Below, in pieces: positions 6,116 to 10,532 of a DNA stretch of 10,532 bases; position 1 is the first letter of the stretch, and each line of letters opens with the position of its first letter. A program made the position numbers and the translations under genes. Origin of the DNA: Jimgerdemannia flammicorona (taxonomy: Eukaryota; Mucoromycota; Endogonomycetes; Endogonales; Endogonaceae); NCBI GenBank assembly GCA_003990745.1, contig RBNI01007217.1, forward strand, positions 1 to 10,532, in the 5' to 3' direction. The notes under the pieces were generated by a model. The model was not told the DNA's origin. It did not search any database and was given only the letters and a program-made list of their open reading frames with translations.

Positions 6116-6886
6116 TTACATGCTGTCTGGGTAGTCTTCGATGACATCACTATCGATGACATCATCTCTAGCAAAGTCTGAGCAGTTTTCTGACTTCTGA
6201 CATCATCAGTTTCAAGGTGTCGTCATTTCTATCTCTTGCAAGATTAAGGCTATCCTTGGTGGCGGTGGTTGTACAAGGATAACAGGTCTTGGTTCTCTTT
6301 TTTTTTGGTCTGCTGGCATATTTGCGAGGACTGGCCATTCTCATCTAGGGCAAGGGCTCCCAATGTCACGGCTGGGGATTCGAACCTCTCGGAAATGATA
6401 TTTTCTGTAATCCAAGGCAATTTCTAGTAGTAATATCTGTCACGTGGATGGCTTGAGATTGGTTTCGACATTGTCGGCTTTCTTGAGTTTAGATGAAGTA
6501 TCTGTCACTCTCCAACGGAGGTGACACAGATAGAGCAAACGGAGTTGTTCAAATGCATTTTGCTTCCACTAAGTAATGAGGTCTTGTATAGTTGCGGTGT
6601 ATCTTGGTCTTGAGTTGATAAGTGCAGTTCGTGAACCTTTTGGTAGATGAGATAGAGTTCTTCTTGTCTCAATTTGAGTTTGGTACTTTCGGTTTTCTTT
6701 ATAATAGTATAGTATACCAAACTAGTTATAGCAGTTTAGAGTCAGTCTTATGGTTGTCGTACTTCTTCTAGTATTCTTATATCTTGGCGGTGAGTTCTCA
6801 TGCTTGCTGGCGTATTTCGTGTAACCAGATGATCTCTTGTTTTGTAGTCTCGCATGTGGTTTCCAAATTAGTTCTGAGGATGCCAT
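6116..6886 (-). pseudogene. Decayed coding remnant in the insertion, frame uncertain
   Basis: One minus-strand frame runs from an ATG at 6886 (MASSELIWKPHAR), 34 bp inside the element, to the stop at 6116-6118. It spans 256 codons with no frameshift and seven internal stops (two TAG, five TGA, no TAA). That is fewer than chance but not decisively so. Its end (RDDVIDSDVIEDYPDSM) is shared with the frame at 1188-1862. Other frames also look coding in places: 6920 to about 6760 reads KQEIIWLHEIRQQA, helical and coiled-coil-like; 6720-6505 is a 71-codon open frame rich in Lys, Gln and Glu; 6338-6168 is a 56-codon frame starting MASPRKYASRPKKKRTK. I recognise no family. A decayed gag-like protein is possible. 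Confidence 0.35.
6364..6390 (-). other. tRNA 3'-end-like sequence with B box
   Basis: The minus strand contains GGTTCGAATCC (6376-6386), a perfect T-arm/B-box consensus, followed by CCAGCCGTGACA, which resembles the acceptor end of a Ser-type tRNA. The T stem pairs poorly and there is no D arm or A box upstream at a workable distance, so this is not a tRNA gene. It may be a tRNA-derived fragment, a decayed primer-binding region or chance. Confidence 0.35.
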
Positions 6887-6920
6887 GCGATTTTGGTGGC
6901 TTGGAGGTTGTGTGCTTACA

Positions 6921-6925
6921 CATTT
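6921..6925. repeat. Target site duplication, right copy (CATTT)
   Basis: CATTT follows the element end GTGCTTACA and matches 5423-5427. Confidence 0.93.
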
Positions 6926-7951
6926 GATCCATTATTATTACTTAAATATAATATATAGTATACTGTATATTTAATATATCTAAAAATATGCTTAATTATC
7001 ATCTAATGTAAATTATCATAGCAGGATGAGTACTATATACTTTGTGGACTACATATGATATATCAGACCTCATCTTGAGTATAAGATATATATATGAGAG
7101 ATCTCATAGCTTATTGATAGAGAATATTATTATCTTTAGGTATAGTGCTGGACTTCTTTAGTCTTATAGATATCTTTATGAGTATTCTATCAGAGTTATA
7201 TTTACTTATGCTAAATCATTTAAGTATAGTTCAAATATATAATTTATAATAGGTGTATAGTGTTCTTGTACCTGTTACATATGATTGATATTTTAAGAAA
7301 ATAGAACATATTGCTTATATCTATCATTTTGAATTCCTGGTATAGTATCACCTTTACATTATTAATCTCACTTATTATTCCTATCAAAATGATATCATTG
7401 ATCTAAATTTCTAGGTATACTATTTCTAAGAATATATCTCAGGTATATATTTACAGATCAGTCTTGCAATGCTTAAATCTATTATCTATAAGATATTTGT
7501 TGATTTTTCGATTTCACAGTCTTGCCACTTGTTTGATACCATAATAACTCTTATATAATTTGCATATGTGCTCCTTTTGCTTATTGTTATATAGTATATA
7601 TCTTTGTGATTAGTGATTATATAGCTCTGTATCTATATTACCATTCAAAAAGACTGTCTTAATGTCTATTTGGTGGATTTTATAGTTATGTGTGGCTCTA
7701 ATTACAAGAAGTATTCTAAGCTAAGTAAGCTTAAATACTAGAAAAAAAGTCTCATCACAATTTACACCATATTCTTGTAAATATTCCTTTACTATAAATC
7801 AGGCCTTATACTGCTCTATATTACAATTGCTATTATACTTAATTATATATACTCATCAGAATCCTATTGCTTGTTAATTTGCTAGAAGAGAGACTAGATC
7901 CTAGGTATCATTCTCAATAAGTGAATTATATTCCTCATCTATAGCCTTTTT
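6926..7951 (-). pseudogene. Copia reverse transcriptase (decayed)
   Basis: Just after a TGA at a conserved Trp (7949-7951), the minus strand reads KKAIDEEYNSLIENDT then stop (Trp position) and DLVS, the typical start of copia RT. The KARLVAKG block appears as KA, stop, FIVKEYLQEYGVNCDETFF. The first catalytic Asp is kept in HQIDIKTVFLNG (Asp codon 7664-7666). YYGIKQVARL matches the GLKQAPR block. The active-site YVDD (7394-7405) has become stop-Ile-Asn-Asp, so one catalytic Asp codon is GAT-to-AAT. Later blocks SEINNVK, QEFKMIDIS and KHIFRYIKYT are recognisable. The segment stops in frame at the target duplication and continues at 5422. Several frameshifts and many stops. Confidence 0.93.
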
Positions 7952-8236
7952 TCATTCTTTCTTATCATCTAAATGTATAACTTTATTATGGTTTACTGGT
8001 TCACTAGTTATTATAATATAAGTATACTTGTTTGTGTAGTTCATATAATATATATTATTATAATGGAATTCTTTAGGCTTATTCCAATAACCTCCTAAAT
8101 CTACTTCTACCTTATTATATAATCTAGATTTGCATTTTTTCTTACTTTTCAGAGAGGTATCTCCATCATCATCCTCATCTATAATTTTTATAATTCTTGG
8201 CTCTGATAGCCTCATTGACATAGGTATAGATTGCAC
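7952..8236 (-). pseudogene. Copia integrase-RT linker, 94-codon open stretch
   Basis: This is the longest uninterrupted frame in the copia element. It carries a Ser/Arg-Glu-Pro motif (RLSEPRI), an acidic run (DEDDDGD), a Lys-rich run (KSKKKCKSR) and, at its end, TSEPVNHNKVIHLDDKKE, the conserved lead-in to RT. It runs directly in frame into the RT segment after one TGA. It is not a separate gene; its Met is internal to the polyprotein. The linker of copia polyproteins is poorly conserved, which may be why few stops are visible. Confidence 0.8.
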
Positions 8237-9425
8237 TGAAGCTGATATAGTTTCACTAGTTATACTATCAGGTTGAATGAGATAGAAACTTCCACATGAA
8301 TTTCCTACTTAGTTTTCTTAAATTGAATATTATATAAGATGATGATATAATATTTCTGTGGGTTTCACTATCTATATACTACTTTGTCATATCTAAGGAA
8401 TATATACTTATCTACTTTAGGCTCAAATTTGCCTCTATTATTACTCTTATCTAAGATATAAGTCTCAGTCCTGAATATCTATAGGGTGAAATATCTAACT
8501 TAGATCTACTCCATAATTCTTCAGAGGTTAAATTACTATCATTTCTGGATTATTAATTATTATTATCAGATTTATCAAATCTGCTGGAGTCTTTACTTAA
8601 AGCTCAAGAAATATAATGATTTCAAGTATATGCTACTATATTCACTACTTCAGTCCAGAAGGAGTATAGTAAGCCAGCCATATTTATTATTATTCAAGCT
8701 CTCTCTACTACTATTTAATTGAAGTACTCCACTATACCATTCTTCGAAGGCTATTATAGAGTATTGGATACTATACTTCTTCAAGAAGTATGTATCTGAA
8801 GGCTTTGTTGATACATATATTCCTTACCATTATCTGAGTGTAGGGTCTGTATCTTCTATCTTATTTTATTCTCCATAGTTGCCTTGAATTTTCAGAATTT
8901 TTTGAATATCTCATTCTTCACTATAAGGAAGTATATATAAGTATAATTATCAATAAAAGTAATAAAATACTTCTTCTAAGAGTGTATTGCAATTTAAATA
9001 GGGCTGGAGATATCCATATATATTATGTTGAGAATACTGGCTGCTCATTTTGTCAATTCCTAAAAAGGTTACTGAGAAGTCTTATTTGCTATATATCTAT
9101 TATAAAAGCTAAAGACCTGTGATATATAGTTTAGTAAACTGTATATAGATTTACTCATTATTATTTATTCCAATCTCATCTTGCTGATGTGTCCTAAGTA
9201 TTCATACCATATATACCAGAGATCCTCTCCAGTTATAGCGGAATATACAAATGATATATTACTCAGTATACTGTCGATTATATATAGGTTCCCCTTTTTT
9301 GAAATATATATTAACTTCTTATTATTCTTTAGATTGATTACTATTATACTGTTCAGTAATATATTTACTCCTTTATCTTCTCAAGCCATCATTCAGCTAA
9401 TTGAGAAGAGGTTCTTATTAATATC
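8237..9425 (-). pseudogene. Copia integrase (decayed)
   Basis: The minus strand begins DINKNLFSIS at 9425. The HHCC zinc-binding lead is visible as LWYIWYEYLGHIS (9168-9224), with the LGH intact. The DDE core follows. Asp1 is in YMDISSPI (codon 9012-9014), Asp2 in LHSDNGKEY (8832-8834), 60 codons on and in frame, and Glu in NGIVEYFN (8727-8729). Asp2 and Glu are separated by 34 residues rather than the usual 35; the middle reads better in another frame (FLKKY, IQYS), implying two compensating indels. After it come VVERA, AGLLYSFWTEVVNIVAYT and the C-terminal KFEPKVDKYIFLRYDKVVYR block (8350-8440). All three catalytic residues survive, but many stops (for example at QSK, W and R positions) kill the frame. 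Confidence 0.93.
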
Positions 9426-9439
9426 TAAAGTATAAAATA

Positions 9440-9645
9440 TATCCACAAAGGTGCCTGAGTATTTATTGACTTTTTCATATAAATGTATACTGATATTTCC
9501 TTGTCTTGAGTATAAATGATATTATTGTTACCTAGTTTGATAAGTACAGAATGCTCAAATTTCTCATATATAGAGAACTACTCATAGTGTGCTATCATAT
9601 ATTATATTGTACTGAAATATATAGGCCAAACTTCTTTGCTATATG
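9440..9645 (-). pseudogene. Copia protease region (decayed)
   Basis: The minus-strand frame reads KEVWPIYFSTI, stop, YMIAHYE, stop, FSIYEKFEHSVLIKLGNNNIIYTQDKEISVYI. The order (Trp lead, the DSGA-like site now FST, a Phe/Glu stretch, then LGNN...G-I-V) fits the aspartic protease of copia elements. The catalytic DSG triad is not preserved. A +1 frame change near 9445 separates it from the integrase frame. Identification rests on order and the V-LGN block. Confidence 0.7.
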
Positions 9646-9839
9646 TGTAGGTGCTCAGTATATAGCTTATATTCATACTAGTGCTTATGTCTACATTTTC
9701 CATTTCTATGACTCTTTCTGATATAGATAGGTCACTTCTTCTACCAAAAACAGACCTCTGTAGTTTTTACTACTTTCATTATTGCTTTTGTTAGTATCTA
9801 TGATATTCACCTACTATTGTCAATATTTCTCACCTTGAT

Positions 9840-10390
9840 CACTCTTTTTCTTTTTCTTATAGTTGCAATCTTGCTCATAATGTTCAGTAGAAGTATTTAT
9901 TATCAAATTTCTTACATTGCTGGCCTTGACTTCATCCTTTGCTTGGCTTGCCTTTGCCTCATCTATATGCTCCATAGAAAGCCTTTTCATTACTGTCATC
10001 GATGTCATTGTAACCCAGTCTTGATTTCTTGTTTAAAAGACTTATGATAATATACTTATAGTCTGATAGTTTGCTGGATTCTCTCATAGTAGTAATAACT
10101 ACATTATATGTCTTGAGAAGTCTATGTATAAGAACCAGAACCTTATCATTATCCTTGATGAGTTCTGCTAGTATAGAAAGAGAGTTTATTTGATTTGTCA
10201 GATAATTGACATAGTTGGCATAATCTCAGATGCTCTCTTTGGACTTTATTTAGAGATTAAACAGTTATACTTTCATGTAGAATCTGTTTGAAATGAATGT
10301 CTGCTGGTGGTGATTGTATAAGATCCAGTCCTGCCAAAGTACATGGTGTCTGTGGTGATTCACTGAGAGAAGGGTATCAGGGGGCTCTCT
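9840..10390 (-). pseudogene. Copia gag, UBN2-type, with zinc-knuckle remnant
   Basis: The minus-strand frame from 10390 to 10022 reads LWQDWILYNHHQQTF, RFYMKV, stop, LFNL, stop, IKSKESI, stop, DYANYVNYL, then LIKDNDKVLVLIHRLLKTYN and ISLLNKKS. This is the UBN2 / retrotransposon copia-gag fold (W..L..Y, L..L, LL.SLP.SY pattern). Downstream a Gly/Lys linker (KAFYGAYR, GKGKPSKG) precedes a CCHC zinc knuckle broken by a frameshift: Cys at 9914-9916, the second Cys now Phe, and HYEQDC at 9865-9884. Gag binds and packages the element RNA. The N-terminal part is missing, because the frame opens only after a TAA at about 10391. Stops sit at expected Gln and Trp positions. Confidence 0.88.
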
Positions 10391-10532
10391 TTACAATACA
10401 TATACTCTTTATAAACACACACTGCTCCAGGGGGGCAGGATAGGATTGGGGGTGTCCTTGACCACCTCCACCCCAATCCTATCCCATCCCAAGCCCCCCT
10501 ATCATAGCTTTTTTTTAAAAAAAAAAAAAAAA
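10391..10532. other. Right flank: spacer and G+C-rich hairpin, then T8A16
   Basis: No copia LTR or primer-binding site is recognisable here, although the 5' LTR would be expected beyond gag. The composition changes abruptly to G- and C-runs. The last 24 bases are TTTTTTTT followed by 16 A. Confidence 0.7.
10430..10499. repeat. Two-step inverted repeat (G-rich/C-rich hairpin)
   Basis: The inner arms GGATAGGATTGGGGGTG (10438-10454) and CACCCCAATCCTATCC (10469-10484) pair throughout apart from one bulged G, with a 14-nt loop. The outer arms GGGGGGC (10430-10436) and GCCCCCC (10493-10499) are perfect complements, with one-sided spacer on the right. The whole would form a strong stem-loop and also contains G-runs. 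Confidence 0.88.

Larger units (their letters stand above)
5428..6176 (-). repeat. LTR-like repeat, copy 2 (constant module)
   Basis: Homologous to 514-1248 over its whole length. It contains a clean minus-strand TATAAATA (5919-5926), TGAGTCG and TGAGTCA on the plus strand (5983-5989, 6046-6052), a palindrome between them (6013-6037) and the TTCTGGA cluster (5465-5504). Similarity ends near 6176, within the decayed frame. Confidence 0.88.
5428..6920 (-). mobile_element. 1493-bp TG/CA-bounded insertion in copia pol
   Basis: The plus-strand ends are TGTAAGAGGG and GTGTGCTTACA, giving a perfect 6-bp terminal inverted repeat TGTAAG/CTTACA, with CATTT on both sides. The joined copia frame is uninterrupted, so both ends are exact. 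The right ~750 bp in minus orientation (5428-6176) match 514-1248; the rest (6177-6920) does not. No internal LTR pair is visible, so it is either a solo LTR of unusual length with a coding-like U3, or a small non-autonomous element. It contains no RT or integrase. It is less A+T-rich than its copia host. Confidence 0.88.
4435..10390 (-). mobile_element. Decayed Ty1/copia retrotransposon, interrupted
   Basis: On the minus strand the order is gag, protease, integrase, linker, reverse transcriptase, RNase H, 3' LTR: the Ty1/copia order, with integrase before RT. The element is missing its gag N-terminus and 5' LTR beyond 10390. It is split between RT and RNase H by an independent 1493-bp insertion with its own target duplication. 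Frames carry many stops at conserved Trp, Gln and Arg positions and several frameshifts. The A+T content is very high throughout, unlike the insertion and the tandem array. It is incapable of encoding active proteins. Confidence 0.92.

Noticed and set aside
6364..6440. Complete tRNA gene on the minus strand
   Set aside because: Only the B box and an acceptor-like end are present; there is no D arm, A box or anticodon arm at suitable spacing, and T-stem pairing is poor.
6505..6720. 71-codon minus-strand open frame as a stand-alone gene
   Set aside because: It has Lys/Glu-rich, coding-like composition but competes with two other frames in the same DNA. Treated as part of the uncertain decayed coding remnant.
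9181..10047. Plus-strand hydrophobic open frames at 9181-9435 and 9817-10047
   Set aside because: They are antisense to the copia integrase and gag remnants; the minus-strand identity is clear from conserved motifs.
10373..10388. Initiator-Met primer-binding site (GGTATCAGGGGGC on the plus strand)
   Set aside because: It partly resembles the usual TGGTATCAGAGC but lies on the strand opposite to the copia element and inside its gag frame.

Overview
The window is a nest of dead retrotransposons with no recognisable host gene. It looks like heterochromatin of a filamentous fungus, probably an ascomycete. The evidence is the presence of both Ty1/copia and chromodomain Ty3/gypsy (chromovirus) elements, very A+T/TpA-rich stretches, and reading frames broken mainly by stops that arise from C:G-to-T:A transitions (Trp and Gln codons become stops). 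That pattern resembles repeat-induced point mutation (RIP), but I could not compute RIP indices and no species marker is present. No intact protein is encoded.

Layout. Positions 1-20 are poly-A and 21-513 is A+T-rich with nothing recognised. Positions 514-1248 are copy 1 of a long repeat with LTR-like features, running into a 224-codon decayed minus-strand frame of unknown function (1188-1862). Positions about 1866-3115 are the 3' half of a minus-strand chromovirus: LTR, polypurine tract, chromodomain, GPF/Y module and integrase tail. Positions 3117-4060 are a more G+C-rich degenerate tandem array, and 4061-4434 is a repeat-rich spacer with a 19-bp dyad triplet. Positions 4435-10390 are one long minus-strand Ty1/copia element, missing its gag N-terminus and 5' LTR. 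Positions 10391-10532 are a G-rich/C-rich inverted repeat ending in T8A16.

The clearest result is structural. The copia element is split at 5423-6925 by a 1493-bp insertion. It is bounded by TGTAAG...CTTACA and flanked by a perfect 5-bp target duplication (CATTT). Removing it together with one duplicate puts the copia reverse transcriptase and RNase H back in one frame. The inserted element shares about 735 bp at one end with the repeat at 514-1248, but the other half of each copy is unrelated. Both divergent halves carry a long decayed minus-strand frame that ends in the same short acidic tail. This suggests a long-LTR or non-autonomous family with one constant and one variable module. It is the best candidate for something undescribed here; that reading is inference.

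Order of events: copia inserted first and decayed, and the 1.5-kb element inserted into it. On the left, a chromovirus LTR lies against the frame of copy 1, which suggests a second nesting event whose other end is not visible.
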